Source of the DNA: Spizellomyces sp. 'palustris'
Taxonomy: Eukaryota; Chytridiomycota; Chytridiomycetes; Spizellomycetales; Spizellomycetaceae
Direction: 5' to 3'
Assembly (NCBI GenBank): GCA_006535965.1
Contig: QEAR01000024.1
Coordinates: forward strand, 1-64,000
DNA: 64,000 nucleotides
In this document: positions 1 through 9,234 of the stretch, in pieces
How positions within the stretch are numbered: position 1 is the first letter of the stretch
How the letters are laid out: each line of letters opens with the position of its first letter
Notes under the pieces: model-generated
Seen by the model: the letters and a program-made list of their open reading frames with translations, nothing else
What the model was told of the DNA's origin: nothing
The model's database searches: none
Made by a program: the position numbers and the translations under genes

Positions 1-58
1 CCAATCAAATCCATTTTTCATTTTTCAATCTGCGCCACAAGCGCAGTCCTCCCTCGTC

Positions 59-66
59 TATAAAAA
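59..66 (+). promoter_or_regulatory. TATA box of the U2 snRNA gene
   Basis: TATAAAAA lies about 42 bases before the predicted U2 RNA 5' end, and a CCAAT element opens the window at base 1. The TATA box runs into GGCGACG, the same extension seen after the TATA-like box of histone H2A near 8272. The assignment rests on position and motif only. Confidence 0.55.
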
Positions 67-100
67 GGCGACGTTCCCCGTCCCCCCTCTGGTTTTCTTT

Positions 101-285
101 AATCCTCTCAGGCCTTTTGGCTAAGATCAAGTGTAGTATCTGTTCTATTCAGTCTGATAACTGAATCTGTTCACATTGTGGACAATTGTTATCAAACTTA
201 TTTTTGAAACTCGCTGGCTGTTGATGGGCTTGCCCTAGACGCTGGCACCGGTGTCCCCAGTCTTGCACTATCTCTGGGTGACGCC
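101..285 (+). ncRNA. U2 spliceosomal snRNA
   Basis: U2 snRNA pairs with the intron branch site in the major spliceosome. The 5' part carries the near-invariant GGCCTTTTGGCTAAGATCAA block (stem-loop I and the U6-pairing region), followed by GTAGTATCTGTTCT with the branch-site-pairing GTAGTA at 133-138. An Sm-binding site ATTTTTG lies at 200-206. The 3' end forms stem-loops III and IV; the last has a CCCAG/CTGGG stem around a loop resembling the U2A'/U2B'' binding loop. The 3' boundary (about 285) is set by the end of stem-loop IV and may be off by several bases. The 5' end is set by similarity to fungal U2 RNAs that begin with A-U-rich then CUCUC. Confidence 0.95.
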
Positions 286-784
286 AAGCTCATTATTATG
301 AAAGGAAGAAATGAATATATGGCATTCAAACTACAGTTGCATTCAACGATGATAAAATCCATACGGAAATATGGATTTCCTGTCATAACCAACATGCCCC
401 GAATGTACAACCAGTTTGTACATTGAGACCATCATTCCTCTCTTAGACTGTGGATCACGACCCCCTTTTTATGGCATACTGTCACTGCCGACGATGCACC
501 TAACGTGACTGATAAGATGTGGGCAGCGACCGCATTTAATTCAATTACTGCATTGTAACCTACATCTTGCTATGCCGTTAACAGTGTTCAAAACATTGGC
601 AGACGCGTATTGCTAAAAGTGTGCCCATTACACTAGCACATTTCCACACATGATAGGCAGGAACGCCAACCTTTTGGCATGCTGCAATAAATATACTCTA
701 AAATGATTATGAAATGTATGCCAGAAGTAAATACAGCTACGCTAGAGCAACTAATCAGACGTCCGCGCACCAAACCCCTCTCCT
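286..784. other. Intergenic region with two short perfect inverted repeats
   Basis: No convincing gene is visible between U2 and the 3' end of ATP12. Two inverted repeats stand out: 355-378 (9-bp arms AAATCCATA around a 6-base loop) and 403-423 (8-bp arms ATGTACAA around a 5-base loop). They could be chance AT-rich hairpins or lie in untranslated or 3'-processing sequence; nothing else supports a function. Confidence 0.4.
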
Positions 785-1972
785 TTAGCTTGCCTCTTTC
801 AGTACGGTGCATGCAACGGCTCCGAGCTGTCGAGTAAGATCCTCTCTATCTACATCGTGGCCTATGATGATAGTTAAGTGTCTGGGTCAATTGCGTGACA
901 AGTGTGTAATACGTACTGTCTTCCACTTCTCCCCATCGATCAATTTGGTGCAATACTTCCAGGCGGGCAGCCTTGGCGGCGTTTTCTACCGTTATCCTCC
1001 TCCGAACTAATGCCAAGGCAACAATAAATGATTTACTGCTCAACACTGCCTTCTCAAACGCTGCCAGCGTGATCAAATCAAAGTCTTCCAAGATGGACCG
1101 CAATTTTGCTACCACCTCTTCCGGTTGGCGAATAGATAGGATACCGTTGGTTGTCTTAATGTCCAAACCATATTCTTCTTTCATCCATGCGATGAGCAGT
1201 CGCCAGTATTCATCCTGGAGTTTGACAAAGGAGTCGGGGTAGTCTTGATAGTAGCTACGCACACATCATCAGATATCAGAATAAAACTCTTGCGCGCTTG
1301 ATGCACTGTCAACGACCTTACCAAATCGAGTCCGTGTGTACATATCGAAGTAGATTATCAATCACACTTTGTCGTGTTGCTTCATCCGAAAGTCCGTCGA
1401 TGGATCGGACAATAATCGAAGTCTACGCATCCTTTGGTAAATAGTTCAATCTGAAACTCTTTCTAGAATAACCCCTCACCAATGGCAGAGAGTAGGATTT
1501 CAACAATTTGGCCTGGCCCTCCCATTCTCCAGCGACAAAAAGGGCAAGCATGCTCCGACTTGCGGGGATCACCAACGGATTTCCATCGGGGGTCTTCATG
1601 CTTCGTCCGTCCAGAGTGACGTGGTACTTATCTGCCAAGATGTTTTAGCACATATTTGTTTAAAAGAATCTTGAATTCCTCCAACCCACCGTCCACGGGC
1701 TTAATCGCCACCTTCTTCCAAAACCTCGCTAGTTGCCCGGCTTTCGGTGCATACTTTGCTGCGGGATTCTCAACCTGCGCGGTCTCAGTTGTGTAGAGCT
1801 TTAGGAGAAGAAATGCAATTAGTTAGAGTATGACTAGATCAGTATGGGTGTTTGCAAATTCCAAGTCAACCTTGTGAAAAGCACTAGGGGTAGAGCTTAC
1901 AACCGGATGCAAGTGAACATGCTGAATACGGTGCACCCGGAGAGCGCGGAGAGAGCGCAAACAGGAGGTCAT
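785..1972 (-). CDS. ATP12: ATP synthase F1 assembly chaperone ATP12 (ATPAF2)
   Basis: Mitochondrial chaperone that holds the F1 alpha subunit before it joins beta. Six exons join in phase: 1901-1972, 1690-1798, 1480-1631, 1322-1422, 917-1254 and 785-861, giving 849 nt (282 residues), the usual family length. The first exon (about 24 residues, Arg-rich, starting MTSCLRSLRAL) looks like a mitochondrial presequence. Family hallmarks follow in order: FWKKVAIKPVD, then a HVTLDGRSMKTPDGNPLV strand, GEW, SLPLTS, a TDSICY segment, and the C-terminal WGEVED block. All introns are 55-105 bases with GT-AG ends. Its start is about 260 bases from the divergent NDUFS7 start. ATP12 identity is secure; exon 1 is the least certain part. 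Confidence 0.93.
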
Positions 1973-2230
1973 GTTGCCAGACTTGAGGTTCTAATGTCTG
2001 CCACAGATCTTACAACGACCTCGAAGCTTGTCGTTTAGGGTCGTCCTGCATGTGCCACCCGTCACCTTGACAACTCCTCACTCGGTTATAAATGTACAGC
2101 CCAAGAATAGAACCCATTTAGAACCGACATTTCTTGAGGGCGCGGTGGGTATCGAAGACAAACGGCGACCAAAGAACCTCTTTACGTTTCGACAGCATAA
2201 ATCTTTTCAAGAAGCAGATTCAAGTAAACG

Positions 2231-3042
2231 ATGGTTGGTCCAGCTATTCGGACTCCGCTGTCTTCTGCGCTGGTGGTGTCGCAACGCCAGGCGGCATGTA
2301 TAGGGATTCGGGCCGTCGGGTAGGAGTCCTGCAGCCCACAGATGACGTTGACAAATGCAGTTGATTCTGACTTGTTCCTTGTATCAATAGTGCTTCGTCA
2401 CCCGCCCTTGTTCAACGATCGCGGTCCTTCACTCAAACCCCCCCGTCTGAGTCCATCTCTCAGGTCGTCGCCCAAATGCGCGCAAAGAATGGACCTACCT
2501 CCTTCAACGATGCGGACGTCAAGAAACACCTACAGCCTGTCAACCCGTATAATCTTCCAAAGGTTGCCAATAATGCTGCCGAGTGGGCCCTTACTACCAT
2601 TGACGGATTAATCAACTGGACTCGTACATCTTCCATTTGGCCCATGACCTTTGGTTTGGCGTGTTGCGCTGTCGAGATGATGCACATGGCTGCGGCTCGG
2701 TATGACCAGGATCGGATTGGTATCGTCTTTCGTGCTTCTCCTCGTCAATCAGATGTGATGATTGTGGCTGGGACTCTGACGAACAAGATGGCACCCGCGC
2801 TCCGAAAGGTTTACGATCAAATGCCCGAGCCTCGCTGGGTTATCTCCATGGGCAGTTGCGCTAACGGAGGCGGATACTATCACTACAGTTACGCGGTGGT
2901 TAGGGGTTGCGATCGTATCGTTCCGGTGGATGTGTATGTACCGGGTTGCCCGCCCACCGCTGAAGGATTGTTGTACGGTGTTCTCCAGTTGCAGAAAAAG
3001 ATGCGGAGGGAGCGTGTGACCAGAATGTGGTATAGGAAATAA
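2231..3042 (+). CDS. NDUFS7: NADH:ubiquinone oxidoreductase 20 kDa (PSST) subunit
   Basis: Core subunit of mitochondrial complex I that carries iron-sulfur cluster N2 and helps form the quinone site. Two exons (2231-2319 and 2391-3042) join in phase to 741 nt, 246 residues. An Arg/Ser-rich leader beginning [18 protein letters not shown] fits a mitochondrial presequence. The conserved core holds the tandem cysteines in [12 protein letters not shown], the [15 protein letters not shown] block and [15 protein letters not shown], so all four N2 cysteine ligands are present. The C terminus ends shortly after the usual [12 protein letters not shown]-like helix. It is transcribed divergently from ATP12, another mitochondrial oxidative-phosphorylation gene, which makes a shared promoter plausible but unproven. 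Confidence 0.97.
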
Positions 3043-3318
3043 GCAAGACATATTTGAAGCCATACAACACGAGCGGACTTTGATTTCACTTATAGGATAC
3101 TATCTTGTACCCGTACCAAATCCGCTGAATTTATGTAAATGAAAAACATTGATCATACCCAAACAGTGCGTCTCGTGCTCAAATACAATGTAAGATGACA
3201 GAGAATTCTATTGTTAAAGGGTGACCGTGCACATGGTCCTCTTCCGTATCAGCCAAGAATATATATTATTTTTACTCTCGCGATCATACTATGCATGGTC
3301 GAGATATTATTAGGGATT

Positions 3319-4358
3319 CTACGCTGGAAGTTGGAACTTTTTGCCCTTCAAGACTCTATAAAAGGTACCCATTGAGTTTGCCGTTGAAATCATCGCATAC
3401 ATGTCTGATGAGGCACGATGCCCTCACTCACCTCGTGAGGTATACGTAGAAGAAATCGCAGTACAGTGCCGTCTGAACGAGGCCCGCCAAAACCGGAACC
3501 CATTCTACATGACCCTTTTCGGTAAAATACCGGTAAATCTACACAAGATGGGTCACGTCAGCGCTGCTTATGCAAAATCACCACGTTAAGGCACAATGGC
3601 TGCCGAGCATAGCCGGATACATACCCAGTTGAGGATGTACAAACCACGGTAGGCGCCCAAGGCAAACAGGTAATGCGTGGTAATGGTCTCAGCTTCTCCC
3701 GTGCGAGTGAGCTGGAAAAGCTGTGGTAGGATAGCTACCGATTCCAAGTATATTGAAAAGGCCCAGAAGATCTGCATAATTCGTATCTTCCATTGTTGAA
3801 TTTTCATAAAGTTCACTCCGAAAGTACAATACCCGTTTGGCATCTTACCTCAATTGGATCAAACCCTTTTGCGTAGTTGAAGATCAACCCCAAAAGCGCA
3901 CAAGGAGCGACAAGATACTCGACGCGTAACGTGTCGAGATTTGGGTCCCATGTTGCTCGGAACCGCACTTTCATCAGATAGAGGATGTAGAACGATGTGC
4001 CAATGAAGAATATCTTCATCAGAGTGTTGTATAATGACACATAGTGCGTGACGAGATCCAAGTATCGGGCACAAAAGATGCCAGCATACAGTGCTTGTGT
4101 TTTGAAGGAGATTCCTAAAGTGAAAAGATAGTGGGGGATGGTAAGTGAGACATGCTACAGATTTGCACACTCTGTCCGAGTCTTTCCATGTCCTCGCGCA
4201 ACGGCTCTCCATTTCTAGAAGCGTGGTCCTCATCACATTACGGTTCTCAGAGAGGATGCGCTCATACCTGCGGCAGACCGCGTCTTTGTAATCTTAAGCA
4301 GTAGGATCACGATGGAAGCCAGATGCATCAAATCCGCAACGAGTCGAAAGATATTCAT
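3319..4358 (-). CDS. ERD2: KDEL/HDEL receptor ERD2
   Basis: Seven-helix Golgi receptor that returns ER proteins with C-terminal KDEL/HDEL signals. Five exons join exactly in phase: 4268-4358, 3849-4114, 3625-3771, 3432-3538 and 3319-3355, giving 648 nt, 215 residues. The start [15 protein letters not shown] and blocks such as [45 protein letters not shown] and LYILNW are classical ERD2 signatures, as is the ending KGKKFQLPA with its lysine-rich tail. An open frame and TATA-like string on the opposite strand at 3356-3589 are antisense to exons 4-5 and their intron, not a separate gene. Confidence 0.97.
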
Positions 4359-4637
4359 CTTTGCGACCTAGGGCAAGTCACCGACAAAGGAGAATATCGC
4401 GGAGTGGAGATGCCTTGTTGCTTCGTATTGCAAGCACGCTTGTGGTGTCGGCGAGGCAAAGAGAAACTTGGGCTTCAAGTTGAGCTTGTAGCGGCGCGCG
4501 AGCTCTTGAAGATCTGTTGTGAATTGTCCGCGCTAGCCTGCCTTAAATGTTCACACACTCCCCATGTCCCAATCGGCGGTTTCTGCTGGTCCACGTTCCC
4601 TATGGTGCGTTTCGATTCTTTGACGTAGTCCGCTCAT

Positions 4638-4645
4638 GTCACGTG
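4638..4645. promoter_or_regulatory. GTCACGTG E-box upstream of RPS11
   Basis: This palindromic CACGTG core with GT flank lies about 190 bases before the RPS11 ATG, in the 475-base gap between ERD2 and RPS11. It matches the RTCACGTG motif bound by Cbf1-type bHLH factors in other fungi. The remainder of 4359-4833 shows no gene; the open frames there have no recognisable protein. Confidence 0.35.
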
Positions 4646-4833
4646 TCATCAGGTGCAATAGGCAATTATTCCTTTTTGAGCCATCGGGCAGCCAATCAGA
4701 TTCGCCTGGCAGGATACAAGCCACGTTCAGCAAAAAACATGATTTGAGTGTGTTGCGGGAACAAAGCTCTCGTTTTCCCCCCTCTTCGAACAGCTCTCAG
4801 ACCGTCCCTACCTTTCACGACAAGCGGACAAAA

Positions 4834-5706
4834 ATGGCTGAGCAGGTGGGTGATGCAGATGGCGACGACGGTGGTAGTGATTGGCAAGGAGTTGGAATGG
4901 CTTCGGGGAGGTTGGACCATGGGAGATTATGGGCTTTAGAGGAGCCGACGTGATGTAGGGTGGTACAAGGTGTGGTGGACTGGAGCAAGAGTTTTGGGGA
5001 GGTTCTCCTACTACCGATTCGATTAAAAAGGGCGGGGAATGCATTGCTTTGGAGAGACCGAGTCTGATCATTGAGATTCTCGTGGCAAGCATGAGAGAGA
5101 AGATTCTATAGCTTGAATGAGTGATATCTGTCATTTTTTGGCGAGGACGCGCACTGATAGGGGCTCTTCCTCTTCATTTCTACAGACACAAAAGGCCTTC
5201 CAGAGCCAGATCGGCATCTTCCAGAACCCCAAGCTCACGGGCAAGAAGAGGACCGTCCGCCGGTGGTACAAGGATGTCGGTCTTGGCTTCAAGACACCCC
5301 GTGAAGCCATCGAGGGTCACTACATCGACAAGAAGTGCCCCTTCACGTCCGACAAGGTCAGCATCCGTGGTCGTATCTTAACTGGCGTTGTCATCTCCGT
5401 TGGCAAGATGGAGAGGACCATCATCATTCGTCGTGAGTACCTTCACTACATTCCCAAGTACAACCGTTACGAGAAGCGTCACAAGAACTTGGCTGCCCAC
5501 ATGTCCCCCTGTTTCATCGGTGTGGAGGTTGGCGATGTTGTGACTGTTGGTCAGTGCAGGTAAGGATCCAGTTGATATTGTCAGTGATTCAAATCGACCC
5601 GGCATTTATCCAGTTTGTTAGGCCCTTGTCCAAGACCGTCCGTTTCAACGTTCTCCGTGTCCAGAAGAAGGTTGTGAAGGGTGCCAAGTCGTTCGCAAAG
5701 TTCTAA
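4834..5706 (+). CDS. RPS11: 40S ribosomal protein S11 (uS17)
   Basis: Small-subunit ribosomal protein of the uS17 family. Three exons: 4834-4845 (only MAEQ), 5186-5559 and 5622-5706, summing to 471 nt, 156 residues, close to the human length. Diagnostic blocks are [64 protein letters not shown] and a basic end [10 protein letters not shown]. The first intron is 340 bases, several times longer than others in the window, and follows a 12-base coding exon. That layout is common for fungal ribosomal protein genes. I looked for an intronic snoRNA and found no convincing C/D or H/ACA structure. Confidence 0.97.
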
Positions 5707-5967
5707 GTTCATCCATGGAACTATTGTGGATCATGTACTATAATAAATCTTGTGCGATTTGAACTTGCAGGCCCCTTATTGAATGGTGATGATACTGGGC
5801 AAATGTAGCCGATGCACAGCTCCACATTAGTGTGGTTGCGCACGTTGAACAATTTATAACTAGATGAGCCATGCACAACTGCGACAACACCACAACCTCA
5901 AATAAAGCATGGTTGGATAAGAAATACTATTCTGCCCGTCAAAGCCCTAACGACACTTTGTCCAACT

Positions 5968-7124
5968 TCACACCTGCATCACTGCAGGTGTGTCCACATC
6001 ATCATAACTGATGATTTCTCGCTGTACGCCTCCAATCGGTCTATCCAAATCGCGATGAATTCCTCCACCATTTGCTGGAGGAGCGACTTGCTCAGGTTCG
6101 GGCTCTCCGCTCATATAGCGATCCATTTCGTCGTCCAAAACATTTTTACTTGCTGGGGTTTGACGGCCCCTACCCCGACCACGTCCACGACTACCGGCAC
6201 CAGCACCCCTCCCAGCCCCGTTTCCTACTCTAGGTCCAAGCCGATCTTCCAACTTTTGACCTAACCGCGATAAAATGCTCCCCTGGGATTTGGGCCCAAG
6301 CCGACTTGAAACTTTTCCTGAGCCGCCTCGGCCGGTTCTCTCCAATAAAGTAATCTTCATCTTCATTCCGTCGAGTTCTCGTTCGTCGAACGTATCGATG
6401 GCAACCTGTGCACCTTCGAGAGTTTCAAAGGTCACTTCGGCATTACCTTCCGATCGGCCAGCATTGTCGTAGAAAATCTTGACGTTCTTCACCGGATGAC
6501 CGAGCGAGCTGCAATATGCAAAGAAAGGAAAGAACATTCGAGGAATCCATCAATAGATGGGTGGATGAAGAGGGAAGGTGAGGCTTCGATTAAAGATCCC
6601 GTCTCAAAAAGATTTGGGCAAGTGACAACAAACGCTCATATCGGTGCGTTTTGTACCGACCCCATAAGTTCCCAGATGTCCGCTTCCGTAACCTTTGAAA
6701 GCCAAGAAACCAGTTAGCGTCCGTATGAGGAGCAATTATAGTTTGCATATCAAGTCCGAATAACACGTACATTCCAATGCAAGTTTTCAATGCGAATGCG
6801 CATACTCTCGCTGCTACCTCCTCTCGCGGTTCCTAAAACAGTTCTACCCCGCTGCGCATTCGGACCATCGAAAAGATCGTGTTTCCACTGCCCCTCAACA
6901 TTTCCCCGAGCATACGGCTTATCTGCATTTCGATTGCTTCCTCCGCGTCCAGTTCTTGGCGAGCGTGAGAGAGTATTGGTCACTGAAAACGCTACGTCTT
7001 CCCCATCAGTGTTACTCCGCCGCCCTGGGCCTCTAAGGTTCCTGCGTCCTCGTCCGCGTCCCCCCCTTCCACGGGATTTTGAGGAAATGATATCTTCAAG
7101 CGAGAGGTCCATTGGGTCTGACAT
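5968..7124 (-). CDS. mRNA export adaptor ALYREF / Yra1-like RNA-binding protein
   Basis: TREX-complex adaptor that links spliced mRNA to the export receptor. Exons 6771-7124, 6661-6692 (32 nt) and 5968-6508 join to 927 nt, 308 residues. Residues 1-20 hold an N-terminal UAP56-binding-like motif (MDLSLEDIISS), followed by RG-rich sequence, one RRM whose RNP2 is IRIENLHWN and whose RNP1 region is GNAEVTFETLEGA, then an RG-rich and acidic C-terminal tail. The 32-base middle exon encodes VTEADIWELMG of the RRM; its donor must be the weak GTCGGT for the phases to agree. The domain plan matches ALYREF/Yra1. Confidence 0.92.
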
Positions 7125-7375
7125 GTTGATTTACTACAGGAGTCAGTTGAATAGATGATGGAAAACGAAAGAGTCAGGCCCAATAGGTATCAAGCTTGGA
7201 AAGGCACGGATTGCTGTTGCCACGGTAACCACAATACCGTGTTGCTGGGGTTCGGGCTTAAAATACTATCCAGTGAGGTATTTATTGGACAAGCCGCAGG
7301 AGCATGCAAACAGACTTGTAGATTTCAAAATCAAGCAATTTATTATCAACTATTTACAAAACAAACGTTTGCAGT

Positions 7376-7393
7376 GCGTTTTGATAAAAACGC
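7376..7393 (-). other. Hairpin 68 bases past the histone H2B stop codon
   Basis: Read on the minus strand this is a perfect 7-bp stem (GCGTTTT/AAAACGC) closing a 4-base loop TATC. The inner six pairs end in a U-A loop-closing pair and have G-C as second pair, as in animal replication-dependent histone mRNA stem-loops, though the stem sequence and the second loop base differ. AC follows the stem directly, as it does after the H2A hairpin. Function as an RNA-processing signal is inferred. Confidence 0.4.
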
Positions 7394-7460
7394 AGAATGA
7401 AGCCACCGACGGGCGCATGATCCAAATATTATACTATGCAAATGAGACGGAGCGCGGAGC

Positions 7461-7996
7461 TTATTTAGCAGACTGGTACTTCGTCACAGCCCTAAGGTAG
7501 AAGATTAATTGTCAATACTCTTAAGGCCGCAAGCAACTTCCATTCAAGCAAGGCGAATACATACTTGGTACCCTCAGAAACAGCGTGCTTGGCAAGTTCA
7601 CCGGGAAGAATAAGACGCACTGAGGTTTGAATCTCACGTGAGCTGATGGTGGAGCGCTTGTTGTAGGCAGCGAGCTTGGATGCCTCCCCCGCAATACGCT
7701 CAAAAATGTCGTTGACGAACGAGTTCATGATGGACATGGCCTTGTTGGAGATACCAGTATCGGGGTGCACTTGCTTCAACACCTTGTAGATGTATGTAGA
7801 GTAGGTCTCACGACGGACAGTCTTCCTCTTTGTCTTTTCCTTCTTCTCTGTTGCAGGCTTCGCGGGCGCCTTTCCAGCGGGCTGTCGAAGCGGACACGCA
7901 TTAGAATTTGAACGTCCTCAGCATCAAGCTCACGACGAGAGTCACCTTCTTGCCACCAGTAGGGGCTGCAGCAGCGGGAGCTTCCTTGGGTGCCAT
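7461..7996 (-). CDS. Histone H2B
   Basis: Core nucleosomal histone. Three exons (7946-7996, 7565-7881, 7461-7491) give 399 nt, 132 residues. An Ala/Pro/Lys-rich tail starting [12 protein letters not shown] leads to the H2B fold with [54 protein letters not shown] and the C-terminal helix ending AVTKYQSAK, which includes the lysine site of H2B ubiquitination. It carries two introns, one placed within the C-terminal helix near the end. It is divergent from H2A across a 398-base shared promoter. A TATA box (minus strand, 8097-8105) lies about 100 bases upstream. Confidence 0.98.
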
Positions 7997-8394
7997 TTGT
8001 GTGTGTGATGGGTGAGAGTGGTGCGGGTGAAAGGTCTTGGTCAAGTCGCAAAGTGTTTGTGAAAAAGACGTAGCGGGGGAAGCGCACACACGCGTGCCTT
8101 TTATAGACGAGCACCGAGCAGGTCACTTAACGATGCTTAGTAGCAATATACAATAAGGCCTAATTGGGACTAATTACGGTCACGTGAAAAACTCACCATG
8201 AAGCCTTTTATGGTAATATTGTACACGCTACTAAGCCACTGGTAATATCGGCCTCATCCTCTCTGCTTGAGCATAAAAGGCGACGCTGCTCGCAATGCCC
8301 CCAGGTCGTTTTCCGTATTCTGCCACGCTACGAGCTCTGACATTCCCTTCAAGACTCACTCACAACCCCTCTCTCACGCACACCTTACACAGCA
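7997..8394. promoter_or_regulatory. Bidirectional H2B-H2A promoter
   Basis: This 398-base gap separates the two ATGs. It holds a minus-strand TATAAAAGG at 8097-8105 for H2B and a plus-strand CATAAAAGG at 8272-8280 for H2A, each roughly 100-120 bases from its ATG. GTCACGTG lies at 8179-8186 between them. Both TATA elements continue into a GGC-(G)ACG-like string. A head-to-head H2A/H2B arrangement with shared control is standard in fungi; joint S-phase expression is inferred. Confidence 0.7.
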
Positions 8395-8872
8395 ATGGCC
8401 GGAGGAAAAGGAAAATCTGGTGCCGAAAAGGTAGCCGTCAAGACCAACTCAAAGTCTCGTTCCTCCCGTGCGGGTCTCCAATTCCCGGTCGGTCGTATCC
8501 ACCGTCTCTTGCGCAAGGGCAACTACGCCCAGCGTGTCGGAGCTGGTATGTATCTCTATGAATGACAAACCATAGCTTTGGTGCCTAAGCTAAGATGAAT
8601 CATTCTTCATAGGTGCCCCCGTCTACTTGGCTGCCGTTCTTGAGTATCTTGCTGCTGAAATTCTAGAGCTTGCCGGAAATGCCGCTCGTGACAACAAGAA
8701 GACCCGTATCATTCCCCGCCATCTCCAGCTTGCCATCCGTAACGACGACGAACTCAACAGGCTACTTGGCAACGTCACAATTGCTCAAGGAGGTGTCCTC
8801 CCGAACATTCACTCTGTCCTTTTGCCAAAGAAGACAAAGGGCGCCAAGGGCAGCCAAGGCGAATCTCAGTAA
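8395..8872 (+). CDS. Histone H2A
   Basis: Core nucleosomal histone. Exons 8395-8545 and 8613-8872 join in phase to 411 nt, 136 residues. The fold shows [40 protein letters not shown], an acidic-patch helix with [17 protein letters not shown], and [20 protein letters not shown]. The C-terminal tail ends GSQGESQ and stops. Most fungal canonical H2As double as H2A.X and end SQE plus a hydrophobic residue; this one stops right after SQ, so a classic gamma-H2A site is missing here. It could be one of several H2A copies in the genome. The AP rather than a longer H2A.Z-type insertion argues against H2A.Z. Confidence 0.98.
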
Positions 8873-8940
8873 ACACCTACTTACACGTGCATACACCCTT
8901 CATCGGTGAACACCGATCTTTGGTTTTTCTCAACGAAATC

Positions 8941-8956
8941 AGAGCTTTTCAGCTCT
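8941..8956 (+). other. Histone-type mRNA 3' stem-loop candidate after H2A
   Basis: A perfect 16-base hairpin, AGAGCT TTTC AGCTCT, begins 69 bases after the H2A stop. It has exactly the size of the animal histone stem-loop: six pairs, four-base loop TTTC, U-A closing pair and G-C second pair. The stem bases themselves differ from the animal consensus. An A-containing 5' flank (ACGAAATC) and AC at the 3' flank are also reminiscent. A stem-loop-binding-protein role is inference. Confidence 0.5.
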
Positions 8957-9234
8957 ACTTTTTTAGTGTAGATATTTTTTGTAAAGGTGCACCTTGGTTT
9001 AAATATTGAAGATTTGGCCTTTCCCCATTGAAAGTAGTTTTTGTTTGTTTGTTGCAACTGGCTCTGCAAATGCCTCGACTGCAGTGGGCACATGACTTTT
9101 GTCGCGTGTCATCAACGTGCCAGTAGACAAGCTCCTCCTAGGGGCCTAGTTGACAAGCAAGTTACTCCCATTCAAGTTTCTTCATTACAGCAAAAACAGA
9201 GGGCCTGAGAGCTCTACAAGTTGTAGGCCGTCTG

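Noticed and set aside
3401-3589. Small plus-strand gene with a TATA box
   Set aside because: It is antisense to ERD2 exon 4, whose residues and splice phases are clear on the other strand.
4323-4628. 101-codon frame on the plus strand
   Set aside because: Overlaps the ERD2 start on the other strand and has no protein-like composition.
4846-5185. C/D snoRNA in the long first intron of RPS11
   Set aside because: A TGATGT and a CTGA can be found, but there is no terminal stem, proper box spacing or guide match.
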